Shown here piece after piece: positions 53,638 to 61,697 of a stretch of 64,000 bases of DNA (position 1 is the stretch's first letter; the number at the start of each line of letters is the position of its first letter). The translations under genes were made by a program, and so were the position numbers. Below the pieces are notes generated by a model. It had not been told where the DNA came from and made no database searches. It saw only the letters and a list, made by a program, of their open reading frames with translations. The stretch comes from Actinernus sp. WN-2022 (taxonomy: Eukaryota; Cnidaria; Anthozoa; Actiniaria; Actinernidae): the NCBI GenBank assembly GCA_030867875.1, contig JAOWCC010000019.1:108442047-108506046 (forward strand), written 5' to 3'.

Positions 53638-54309
53638 ATGACCTCATCCAAGGAAGGAAAGATTCTTATCGAGGTTCGCAACATAAAGAAGGGTGGTTGG
53701 GGAAAACCAAAGCAGTTATTCAACCAGGATGGTAGAATCCGCAAAGACGTAGCGGACTTAAAAGGCTTCAAACTTGCCATGGGAGTGGGTGACGAAGTTC
53801 TTACGCAAAACGATACAAAGATCGAAGACCTCGAAAAAGACAATGTGGTGGATAAGGCTAAAATCAAAGATCCTTCCACATCTAAGGTGGAGAAGGATGC
53901 AGCTCAGGAGCGAATGAACAGTAGGGAAGCAGAAACTCAAACACTCGAGAAAGAAAATGAGACCATCAAAGAGCATATGTCGATGAGGGATAGGGTCAAA
54001 GCTATTTTCAAGAAGTATGGGGTAACAATTACTTCCGTCTTACTAGCAGCTGGGGCTGTGATTGGAATCATAGTTTCCATGCTGACGAAGAGCCTGGCTA
54101 GTGTAGCAAGTGGTGTCGGTAAGGGTTTGAAGGCAATAGGAAAAAAGCTGGGGCAGATTCTACCTGGGATGGTTGGGGCAATTGCTAGCTTCTTGTTTCG
54201 CACTGCAGGCGAGGTCGTAGGATTCTTGGTAAAGAACGCCTGGCTGTTGATTGTAGCTGTAGTTGTGTTCGTAGTAGAGCGATATAAGTCGGGACGACGA
54301 AAGCGTTAG
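53638..54309 (+). pseudogene. 347-aa-type membrane protein, outer copy, 5'-truncated
   Basis: Keeps the C-terminal two-thirds: coiled coil, MSMRDRVKAIFKKYG, ILPGMVGAIASFLFRTAGE and the final membrane segment. The first ~145 codons were deleted together with the capsid gene. The present frame opens at an ATG at 53617 lying in the antisense of the capsid stub, giving an accidental 7-residue leader. So the frame is 230 codons and could still be translated, but lacks its promoter. Confidence 0.8.
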
Positions 54310-54908
54310 CGAAATAACAACCAAGCGGCTCCGGCTGCAGCAATCGATACCACTGCCAGATTGGTCTCATGCGCTGTGACTTGTGGCGCAGTCACTTTGC
54401 TGTTGGTAGGTTGCTGTACCTGAGACACGTGCATTGCAGTATGCTTCGCAACATTTGGTAAGTTTTTCTTTGGGTGAGGTCCTAGCATAGGTGGAGGAGG
54501 TGTTTTTTTACTATCCATATTTACATCGTCGTTTGCACCCAGCTGCATATCTTCACGGGCATTCTTGAGGTTGTTATTGTAGCCTACCACAGCAACCTCA
54601 AAGTCCAAGCCCGTGTTGGCTGGCTGGAGCCACACACCAGGAGCAATCGCGTAGTTCAACCGCACGTGGGCATCCTCAATGGCATTCTGGTATCTTTTGA
54701 TGCTAGCCGAAATATTGGAGGCCTCCAGCAGGATACGAAAGATTCGTCTGCCCTCATTTGCTTGGCCAGTGGAACCGAGGATTGTACCACGGACTTCGGC
54801 CTGGGCTCCAAGCACACAGTAGACATAGGCTTCCACAGTTTGGTTCAACCGACTACGACCAGCTACTGTCAAACCTTGGTGGATGTTAGCCTTGGATGGT
54901 ACAAACAT
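54306..54908 (-). CDS. Tail-anchored protein, outer copy
   Basis: 200 residues, open. Shares LNQTVEAYVYCVLGAQAEVRG, KRYQNAIEDAHVRLNYAIA, GYNNNL and the C-terminal anchor (LAVVSIAAAGAAWLLFR) with 43237-44043. It lacks the first ~50 residues of the inner copy: an in-frame TAG lies 12 bp before the ATG. The linker is Pro-rich (TPPPPMLGPHPKK) but without the tandem repeat. Confidence 0.7.
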   Translation of the reverse strand: MFVPSKANIHQGLTVAGRSRLNQTVEAYVYCVLGAQAEVRGTILGSTGQANEGRRIFRILLEASNISASIKRYQNAIEDAHVRLNYAIAPGVWLQPANTGLDFEVAVVGYNNNLKNAREDMQLGANDDVNMDSKKTPPPPMLGPHPKKNLPNVAKHTAMHVSQVQQPTNSKVTAPQVTAHETNLAVVSIAAAGAAWLLFR

Positions 54909-54914
54909 TTTCCA

Positions 54915-55840
54915 CTATTCAGCTGCTTCTTGGTTCTCTATGCGCGACCTCCCAGCATCTAGTTCCGCATCGGGGTCTCTCCTACGGAACGCTGTAAGCT
55001 CTGCATCGTCATTCCAAGCGGGGTTTGTGCTCCAGCGATTGTCTGGGGCAATCAACCACGTGGACGTTGTTCCAAGTCCTCCCATACGCCCCTTTCGAAA
55101 CCGAAAGTCTGTCTTGGGGTGGATCCCAAATTCTCTACATATTTTGTTGTACGCGGATTTGATATGCGGGTTGTTGTACGACGTCCAAGTAGGAGATCCA
55201 GGGAGTGAGGCATGCATCTCCTGCAGTATACTCCTCGTAGTATAGTAGATGTGAAATCGGAGGAAGGCAGCAACGCGAAGAGGTAAATCTCTAAGCATTC
55301 CAACCGAAATACCACAACCCTCTGTGGCTAGAAAGACAGCCATATTCAGCTGCTGGGCCAGAAATCACTGTTGGGACCTGCAACCCACTTGACTGTGCAC
55401 ATCAACAGCCTTTCCACCGTTAGGTTTACGACCGCCATAAACCACAACAGAGCTTCCAAACACGTCTGGCACTTTTGCAACAAAGAACCCGTGGTCGTCG
55501 ACGTAAATGTCTAGATTGGTTAGCTGAAAAGGCTTTCCCCACATGTTGTCAGCTAGTGGAAAGCGAATTTTCCTATCTTTGTCCACTAGCAGTAGAGTTC
55601 GTGGAAAGCCTCCACGCATTCCCTGCAATGCATCGTCTACACGTTTTTGTACGTCAGGCGAGTTATGGTAGCCCTTCACACCATAGGCCACGCGTTCTTC
55701 CCCTTTGTCTAAGAATATGACATATGAAAAGCTCTCTCCATCGAACTCGATGCTCGAGTGGTAAATCGAGAATAGTCAGCATTCGGATATTTCTTCTTGA
55801 ACTTCATCCACAAAGGAGTGTTTAACGGTACGAACGGCAT
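54915..55840 (-). pseudogene. 340-aa-type protein, outer copy (broken)
   Basis: Starts MPFVPLNTPLWMKFKKKYPN; about 50 N-terminal residues of the inner copy are missing. Frameshift near 55745, in-frame TGA at 55365, then the conserved ATEGCGISVG, FHIYYTTRSILQEM and RFRKGRMGGLG. Non-functional as is. Confidence 0.8.
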
Positions 55841-55898
55841 TGTATTGAAGCGTAAGTACGTACATATACATACCGTTGATACCTTTAATATTACGCAA

Positions 55899-56564
55899 AT
55901 GGTGCTCTTAAATGTCACCTGTACCTCGGCTGACCATACGGTCTACTTTGATCAACCTCTTCTTATCCATAATATTTCGCTAGTCGAGGTCACTTTTGAG
56001 AACAGTTGGTGGAACCTAGTAGAGGCTGCGACTTTCAGGTGGGAGCGCCAAGGTGTGGGGTTTCCATACAGTATCGCTGCAGGGCATTATGATATGGCAA
56101 GCATAACGCCCTCCTTCAAACCTGCAATTGATGCTGGCACCATGAACATCGCGCAAACATTCGTTAGTAAGGTTTGGGTCCTAGAGATCAAGCGCCCAAT
56201 CCGGGTAAGTAAAAATATTTGGACCCTGTTGGGTGTTAAAGGAAAGGAACCTGGTATAGATGATATAAAGATCACACTGGGTCATCACGAACTGACACTC
56301 AAAGATATCAACACAGTGTATGTCCACTGCGATGTGGTGGATTCCAGCTTATCACTTCTCGAGGGAAAGCCATCGAGCGTTCTGGCTAGCTTAGAAATCC
56401 AAGGCGAAAGATTTGCGAAAACAACCTATTCTCCAACAAATCCCCAAGTCATGCGAGCTCTAGGGACAATGCGAAACAGCCTTCACCTGGCAATTCGCGA
56501 TGAGAAAGGAAATATCGTAGACTTCCGTGGTCGACCTATCCGCTACGTATTGAAGATTGAGTAA
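55899..56564 (+). CDS. Minor capsid protein, outer copy
   Basis: 221 residues from MVLLNVTCTSADHTVYF, the same length as the inner copy; earlier in-frame Met residues (from 55797) overlap the neighbour antisense and are not conserved. Shares the VHCDVVDSSLSLLEGKPSS, VLASLEIQG and DFRGRPIRYVLKIE blocks. Intact. Confidence 0.82.
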   Translation: MVLLNVTCTSADHTVYFDQPLLIHNISLVEVTFENSWWNLVEAATFRWERQGVGFPYSIAAGHYDMASITPSFKPAIDAGTMNIAQTFVSKVWVLEIKRPIRVSKNIWTLLGVKGKEPGIDDIKITLGHHELTLKDINTVYVHCDVVDSSLSLLEGKPSSVLASLEIQGERFAKTTYSPTNPQVMRALGTMRNSLHLAIRDEKGNIVDFRGRPIRYVLKIE

Positions 56565-56577
56565 GTTATAGCATAGC

Positions 56578-56601
56578 TATATATATATATATATATATAT
56601 A
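56578..56601. repeat. (TA)n microsatellite
   Basis: Run of ta dinucleotides flanked by inverted agctata/tatagc, between the minor capsid and membrane protein genes. Confidence 0.9.
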
Positions 56602-56614
56602 GCAAAGCTATAAC

Positions 56615-57241
56615 ATGATGACAAGCGACTCAATTCAAACCATTCCGACGGCGCCGCCAATTTATCCTCAGCTCAGCCTAGGGGGGCAAGAGAACTTTCG
56701 TCGGCGAGAGGTCCGCGATACGCTTGCGAGCATCAAAGCCCAAGAACAACACTACGAAGGGGTGCGTAAAAAATATGCCCGTGCGCAGGGAATTGTCCAC
56801 GGTGTCGCTGTGGCCACAGGTAGCCTTAGTGTGCTTTTATCAAGCTCAGGCTTGGCGGTTGCTCTATCCGGCTTTGGCATCATAATTGGCCTACCGCTTG
56901 GCGTTATCGGCGGCCTCTGTGGGTTAATTTCAGCCTCTACGACTGTTGGGGCTAAAAAGCTCGGAATAAAAGTTTCTAAGCATGAGAAAACCGCTATGTT
57001 GGCGAGAGCGAAAATTAATACGATTCGTGATCTCGTGTCGAAAGCTCTGCGTGATGAAAATGTGTCTGACTCCGAATACAATCTCATCCTCGCTAAAGCA
57101 GATAAATACGAGGCTATGAAGGTTGAAATTCGCCACAAAACTTCGGTTAGTTCGGCCAGAGGAGGTGAAAAAAGCGTGGAACAAATTCGGGCTGAACTCA
57201 AGCAAGAACTGCGAGCAAAACTTGGCAGTCTAGTGGGATAA
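56615..57241 (+). CDS. 207-aa-type membrane protein, outer copy
   Basis: 208 residues, open. Same layout as 45703-46326: SIQTIPTAPPIYP, HYEGVRKKYARAQGIVHG, paired membrane segments, KKLGIKVSKHEKTAMLA, and a final LRAKLGSLVG. The last 14 codons are almost identical in DNA to the inner copy. Confidence 0.75.
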   Translation: MMTSDSIQTIPTAPPIYPQLSLGGQENFRRREVRDTLASIKAQEQHYEGVRKKYARAQGIVHGVAVATGSLSVLLSSSGLAVALSGFGIIIGLPLGVIGGLCGLISASTTVGAKKLGIKVSKHEKTAMLARAKINTIRDLVSKALRDENVSDSEYNLILAKADKYEAMKVEIRHKTSVSSARGGEKSVEQIRAELKQELRAKLGSLVG

Positions 57242-57262
57242 AAATCGATATGTCCTACGAGA

Positions 57263-57285
57263 GAAATAAACGTGGGTTTTATTTC
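57263..57285 (+). terminator. Small hairpin with aataaa after the membrane protein gene
   Basis: gaaataaa / tttatttc arms, 8 bp, loop cgtgggt, 22 bp after the stop. It contains a potential poly(A) signal. Weak evidence. Confidence 0.3.
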
Positions 57286-57360
57286 AACTTCACGAAACAA
57301 AGTGTCTGAGTCGTATGCAAATTTCAGTCTCGAATTCGTTTGACGCTAGATTTGATTTGC

Positions 57361-57464
57361 ATTCCTATCGCGCCAAATCGCCCCTGTTTTACTCGTTAAA
57401 GTAAGATTGGGGCGCTTAGGAATTTTTGGGGCGCTTAGGAATTTCTGGGGCGCTTAGGAATTTT
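57361..57464. other. Conserved GC-rich stem-loop with triple repeat (outer)
   Basis: Left arm attcctatcgcgccaaatcg, right arm ttggggcgcttaggaat. The right arm motif ggggcgcttaggaattt occurs three times in tandem. Counterpart of 46560-46613 in the inner Polinton. Confidence 0.6.
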
Positions 57465-57642
57465 ACAGGCGAACTTCAGTTTTCATCCTAAAACTAGATA
57501 TGAAGCACCATTTGATTCACATCCCATCAGTCAGAACGAGTTTTCGGGTCCTGAATGTTTTTTTAATTTCAGTCAAACGCTAGAGCTATTTTTAGCCGCC
57601 TACGTAATTATTACATCAGCCGCGTCTTATACAGGTGTTTCT

Positions 57643-57939
57643 CTAATTGGCCTGCGGGGTAGTTATTTTCAATTCAGCTAACACCTTTGCAAAGTGCTTC
57701 TTAGAGCGGCGTTGTAAATCCCAGAGGCGACGGCGATGTGTTTGGCCGCACTTCGAGCAAAGCCCGTAACTCGTAAGGTAGCCACGACCACACTTAGAAC
57801 ATGGTGTGGGTGATGTACTCCCACCTCGTATCTGGAAATTATGCTGGGCACAGTACTCTGTCTTCGAACGACCTAGACTCCTTACACACCCCGTATCCTT
57901 CCCAAACATCAACCAGCTACAAGTGCCTTTCTCCATCAT
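57643..57939 (-). CDS. Cys-rich small protein, outer copy (inverted)
   Basis: 98 residues: TCSWLMFGKDTGCVRS, YCAQHNFQIRGG, then one knuckle CSKCGRGYLTSYGLCSKCG and a basic tail. Clearly related to 46830-47270, but on the opposite strand relative to the rest of the element and with a single knuckle. Open. Confidence 0.65.
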   Translation of the reverse strand: MMEKGTCSWLMFGKDTGCVRSLGRSKTEYCAQHNFQIRGGSTSPTPCSKCGRGYLTSYGLCSKCGQTHRRRLWDLQRRSKKHFAKVLAELKITTPQAN

Positions 57940-58008
57940 TTGATATACGTATACGAAGCCCTTCTCTAATTAGAACGCAGAATCGATATTCTTGGGGGGT
58001 AGAAACCT

Positions 58009-58312
58009 AGTAGTATAGTAGGGAGTATAAATTATACCCGCTAATTTTACTGTCCACAAATTGTTTGATGGCCCCGACCTCAATATCTTTTTTTGGCCTT
58101 TATTGAAATTTTGACCACAAGGTGTGTTTATTGTACCCAATTACAACATCTATGGGATTCCAGAGATAATAAGTTGGGATTTGGTACAATAAACACACCT
58201 GTTGGGGTCAAAATTTCAACAAAGGCCAAAAAAAGATAGTGGGGGAGGGGCCATCAACCGATTTGTGGATAGTAAAATTTGCTGGTATAATTTTACTCCC
58301 CGCTATACTACT
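58009..58312 (-). repeat. Right TIR of outer Polinton (palindromic)
   Basis: Inverted copy of 29413-29716 with a few differences (for example tatccac versus tgtccac, ctactatac versus cgctatac). Self-complementary like the left one. Confidence 0.93.
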
Positions 58313-58317
58313 GCCTG
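58313..58317. repeat. Target site duplication, outer Polinton (right)
   Basis: gcctg after the terminal ctatactact; matches 29408-29412. Sequence directly after continues the DIRS-like RT. Confidence 0.85.
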
Positions 58318-58991
58318 CTGCCTGAAGGTCTTTTCGCTGAATAATGCTCACTGCTTTAGCGGAAACCTTGTCAAATTGGCTTCCGAATCCATCATCAAGA
58401 TAAACAAAATTAACATGACCCATGGAACGCCATCTCCTAACCAAAGGGCGCATAAGTTTAGTAAAACAAAAGCAGGCGCTGCTCAGCCCAAACACTAAAT
58501 GTGAAATATCTAACGACACCATTAAATGGCCAGGCAAAACCGAGATACTTGTGGTGCTCTGTACAGATATCAACATGATGATAACCAGATTTTAGGTCCC
58601 AGGTAAAAAAACAGTGACTTTTGTCGAGGACTTGGGATAACGAGCGCAAATCTTCGTATTTAAACTTAGGTTTCACTAAGAATTCATTAACATGCCTAAG
58701 GTCGATAACTAAACGAAGTTTCTTGCCTTCTGCCACTGTTAAAGGAATGACACAACAGGGTGCGATATTGTGCTCTTCTATGCAACCGTTGGTAAGAAGT
58801 TCTGAGATTGCTTGCGCTACAAAATCTTGGTTCCTAAAGGCGGACCCGTTATTCTTCAGAAAACGTGATGGATAAGCGCCGAACGGCAACCTATAGCTTT
58901 CACTAATCATACTAACGACAAATTCCGGGGCCTGTAAATAGCTGACCCTACTTGATACGGCCTTTGACACCCTGACTGGTGCTATTGGCAT
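58318..58991 (-). pseudogene. DIRS-like reverse transcriptase, 5' part
   Basis: Minus-strand RT: RLPFGAYPSRFLKNNGSA, LLTNGCIEEHNIAPCCVIPL (primer-grip side), LRLVIDLRHVNEFL, FFTWDLKSGYHHVDI (first catalytic D) and YLGFAWPFNG. After a frameshift near 58490 come the YLDDG catalytic box and VSAKAVSIIQRKDLQAAG. YLDDG and the RHVNEFL form fit DIRS/gypsy-like RTs. Ends at the outer Polinton. Confidence 0.85.
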
Positions 58992-59000
58992 TAAATTCGT

Positions 59001-59640
59001 CTAAATTGAAAGACATCAAGTAATTATACTCAACTTCGCCAGTACTTTCATCTAGTCATTTGCTGCTGCCCTTCGTGGGTTCGACAGGAGCCTTCCTGCA
59101 GGAGACGCTTAGGTGGCCATATTCCCACACTAAATCAATAGATATAAAATATATGAATATTTTTAAATTCGGTACGTCCTTTTGTGGAGTCTGGCGAGGA
59201 TTGAAGTGTTTTTAGAGTGCTTTATTGCCCTTCGAGTGATTTGATGTGCTCAACGGGACTGTGCAGCCTTGTCATTTCATTATAGAGAGAGATCTCAAAA
59301 ATCAAAAGCGCTCTAAAACCGCTCTAAACTAGCCCAAAATAACAGAGAATACCCAAGGACATAAGAAAAGGACACTCTGGGTACATTTATTGCAAAATTT
59401 TATTTCATTACCTATATTTTACCACGATAAGAAATCAATGCAAACTCTATTAGTGAGATGACAAGGAAAATTTCTGGAGAAAACGGTGACTCTAGCGCGC
59501 ACTATCACACAATCAATCTTGCGCGAGTGATCACGTAATCTACCGTAGGATTTTTAAGAGCCACAAATCGTGATATTGGGCTGCCTGTGTGTAGACGTGT
59601 TTTTGGTGACTCCGTGAAATGAGTTAAATTGGAAGCTTTA
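59001..59640. other. No gene seen
   Basis: No supported coding region. The first ~130 bp may be 5' sequence of the DIRS-like ORF; the rest may be 5' untranslated sequence of the LINE that follows. Confidence 0.4.
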
Positions 59641-59785
59641 TGGCCGACTTATTTTCTCCTTTTAAACGAAAAACAGAGGTAGCAGCTCTAGTAGTTCTGA
59701 GGACATTAAATCTCCTGTTGAGAAGAAAACGAAGGAAATAAGTGCCGAAGACGAAGACGGAGACGAACTTTGGGAAGTTCTTTAA

Positions 59786-60499
59786 ATGGCCACCGAAATA
59801 GGACCCAAAGTGGCCTTAATACTCAACAAAGTTTCAAGTATGAATGACAAACTTCAAGTGCTCAGTCGCACATTGGAAAGTGTCGAATTAAAAGTGTCCA
59901 AATTACAAGAACAAGTTGGCAAACTTGAAGATGGGTTGTTGAGAGCAAATGAAAAAGTCAATCAAGTTGAAGCAAGCGTTCAGTTCATGAGAGATGAAAT
60001 GAACAAAATGAAGGAAAACTTACAAGAAAGGGCAGTGGAGTGCGAATCCAAAGTAGTGGATATGAAGGAAAAACTCCTTTATTATGAAGTCTATCAAAGA
60101 AGGGAGAACTTAAGATTCTATGGAATTGACGAGAGTGACAAAGAAGTCACAAGCATGGTTCTAAAAACATTCCTTCAGAAAGAGTTAGCGGCTGACTGCT
60201 CTTCCATTGAATTCCAAAGAGTCCACAGGGTAGGTCGTTTCAATACAGGACAGAGGCAGGTACGTCCAATAATTGCTCGTTTCCTTCGTTATCCTGAGCG
60301 TGAAAAGATCTTCTCAATGGCGTTCAAGCTGAAAGGTACTAAATATGGTGTTTCGTCGGATCTACCCCATGATATTGTTGAGTTAAGGAAAAGACAAGTG
60401 CATAGACTGCTAGAAGCAAAGAGGGCCGGTAAGAGAGCACATTTTAGTAGAAGTGAACCGGATAAACTTTTCATTGACGGTATTCTTATTCCCCTGTAA
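59786..60499 (+). CDS. L1-type LINE ORF1 protein
   Basis: 237 residues. Long coiled coil at about 15-95, then an RRM-like region starting YQRRENLRFYGIDE, and a C-terminal domain with RVHRVGRFNTGQRQVRPIIA and RFLRYPEREKIF. This is the L1/Tx1 ORF1 layout (trimeric RNA chaperone binding LINE RNA). A further N-terminal part at 59641-59785 (ATG GCC GAC start, Ser-rich then acidic) looks related but is separated by a frameshift and a TAA just before this ATG, so the original protein was probably longer. Confidence 0.82.
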   Translation: MATEIGPKVALILNKVSSMNDKLQVLSRTLESVELKVSKLQEQVGKLEDGLLRANEKVNQVEASVQFMRDEMNKMKENLQERAVECESKVVDMKEKLLYYEVYQRRENLRFYGIDESDKEVTSMVLKTFLQKELAADCSSIEFQRVHRVGRFNTGQRQVRPIIARFLRYPEREKIFSMAFKLKGTKYGVSSDLPHDIVELRKRQVHRLLEAKRAGKRAHFSRSEPDKLFIDGILIPL

Positions 60500-60815
60500 C
60501 GGGTAGTTTCTCAGTGTATTCCTCCATTAATTTACACGGTGAATATGTCAAGATATAAAAAGGAAAAGAAATTGAAATAGCTTCCAAAATATCCACTAGA
60601 ATTTGGAGCAAATAACGTATCAAAACATGTACTAAAATGTAAATTTGCTTTAGTATTGTCAGGCTTAGACCACAGTAGTTTTAAACAGTTACGAGCTGGC
60701 TACTGTCACTATAGGAAATCTTGTATTGTACTTCATATTTATTTGTCTCTTGTTGGTTACCTTAAAATTGTTTGTGGTACTACTTAATTTATTTCTCGTT
60801 TACCGCGGTCGATTA
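60500..60815. other. LINE inter-ORF spacer, no gene
   Basis: AT-rich, no feature apart from the foldback element that follows. Confidence 0.4.
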
Positions 60816-61232
60816 ATAGACCATTTTCTCAAGTATGCGCACGCAACAGACTTGACGGGCCGGTAAATACTTCACGTGGGAATCACGTAGTGGTTTCCTA
60901 TAACCCTCCCTATTATTTCAACCAATACTAAATCCAAGCTTTTTTGCTCTGACGAAGGGCTAATGCTCGAAACGTCAGCTGCTACTCGCTTTCCACGGCG
61001 GTTAGCATACCTCAATCGACTTTAGTTGATTACATACCAGTCTAAATCCAAGCTGCCTACATGAAGTATTTCTTGGCGGGCCGTGAGTTTTGTTAGCTTT
61101 TGTTAGACTCGTTCTGATGCGACAGCCTTTGTTATTCAAATTATCGGCTATTGTTCAAAAATTGGCGGCTATTGTTCAAAAAGCGATTTGGCGGGCCAAT
61201 ATTGCGTGCGCATACCTGAGAAAATGGTATAT
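60816..61232. mobile_element. Foldback/MITE-like element in LINE spacer
   Basis: Imperfect ~30-bp inverted ends: accattttctcaagtatgcg on the left and its counterpart cgcatacctgagaaaatggt on the right. Inner symmetry includes aaatacttcacgtg/catgaagtatttc. It contains ctctgacgaagggctaatgc followed by tcgaaacgtcagc. Sits between ORF1 and the endonuclease. Confidence 0.6.
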
Positions 61233-61273
61233 TGAAAGTAAGAGGAAAGGTATTAGCATATACCCAGTGAGGC

Positions 61274-61697
61274 ATGTCTAAAAGTAATTTTAAAATCTTG
61301 TCATTAAATGCTCGAGGGATTCGTTCATTTGATAAAAGAAAAGCGATCTTTTTGTGGTTAAAGAAGGAAAAATGGGATATATGTTTCTTACAAGAAACTT
61401 ATAGCACACCAGATATAGAAAATACCTGGAGAAAGCAATGGAAAGGAAATTTATTTTTTTCTCATGGATCTGAACACAGTAAAGGTGTATTGATACTTGT
61501 TAAGGAAGAATTTGAATTTGAAGTAAAGTCCTTCAAGGAAGATAAACAAGGCCGTTATATCTTTGTAGAAGCTATTGTTCAAGAATGCCCCTTTCTCTTT
61601 TTAAATATTTATGCTCCAAATAAAGTCGAAGAACAATGTACATTTTTTAGGGAAATATTAGAAGAATTAGACAAAATCGATTTGGATCCAGATTGGA
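61274..61697 (+). pseudogene. L1/Tx1-type ORF2 endonuclease, 5' part
   Basis: Starts MSKSNFKILSLNARGIRSF (family start NxRG), DICFLQETYS (catalytic E), SKGVLILVKEEF and FLFLNIYAPN. After DLDPD the family sequence breaks off at ~61697 and continues at ~62500. Confidence 0.88.

Larger units (their letters stand above)
29413..58312. mobile_element. Outer Maverick/Polinton (older, decayed)
   Basis: A 28.9-kb span including the inner element; about 13.4 kb without it. It begins agtagtatag and ends ctatactact, with ~304-bp terminal inverted repeats differing at a handful of positions. Gene order without the insertion: PolB(+), TFIIB-like(+), integrase(-), three small membrane protein genes(-), a 189-codon-type gene(-), ATPase(-), MCP stub(-), membrane protein(+), tail-anchored protein(-), 340-codon-type gene(-), minor capsid(+), membrane protein(+), Cys-rich protein(-). 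PolB, ATPase, MCP and several small genes are broken; integrase, TFIIB-like, minor capsid and two membrane proteins remain open. Confidence 0.93.
25780..59000 (-). mobile_element. DIRS-like tyrosine-recombinase retroelement, split by nested Polintons
   Basis: Reading on the minus strand, the order is reverse transcriptase (58991 to 58313), RNase H and following region (29407 to 28520), a 62-bp array, then tyrosine recombinase (26700 to 25780). This is the gene order of DIRS/Ngaro-type retroelements. The RT frame stops at 58313 and resumes at 29407 in the same protein region, and the breakpoint is bounded by 5-bp copies of gcctg, so the outer Polinton (29413-58312) is an insertion into it. Element ends were not identified; limits given are those of recognisable coding sequence. 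Confidence 0.8.

Noticed and set aside
47659..55840. TGA read as Trp (alternative code) in the outer Polinton
   Set aside because: TAG and TAA stops and several frameshifts occur in the same genes, and intact genes use TGG; simple decay explains it.
29413..58312. Contaminating free virus or virophage genome
   Set aside because: Both elements are flanked by target duplications inside other animal-type transposons.
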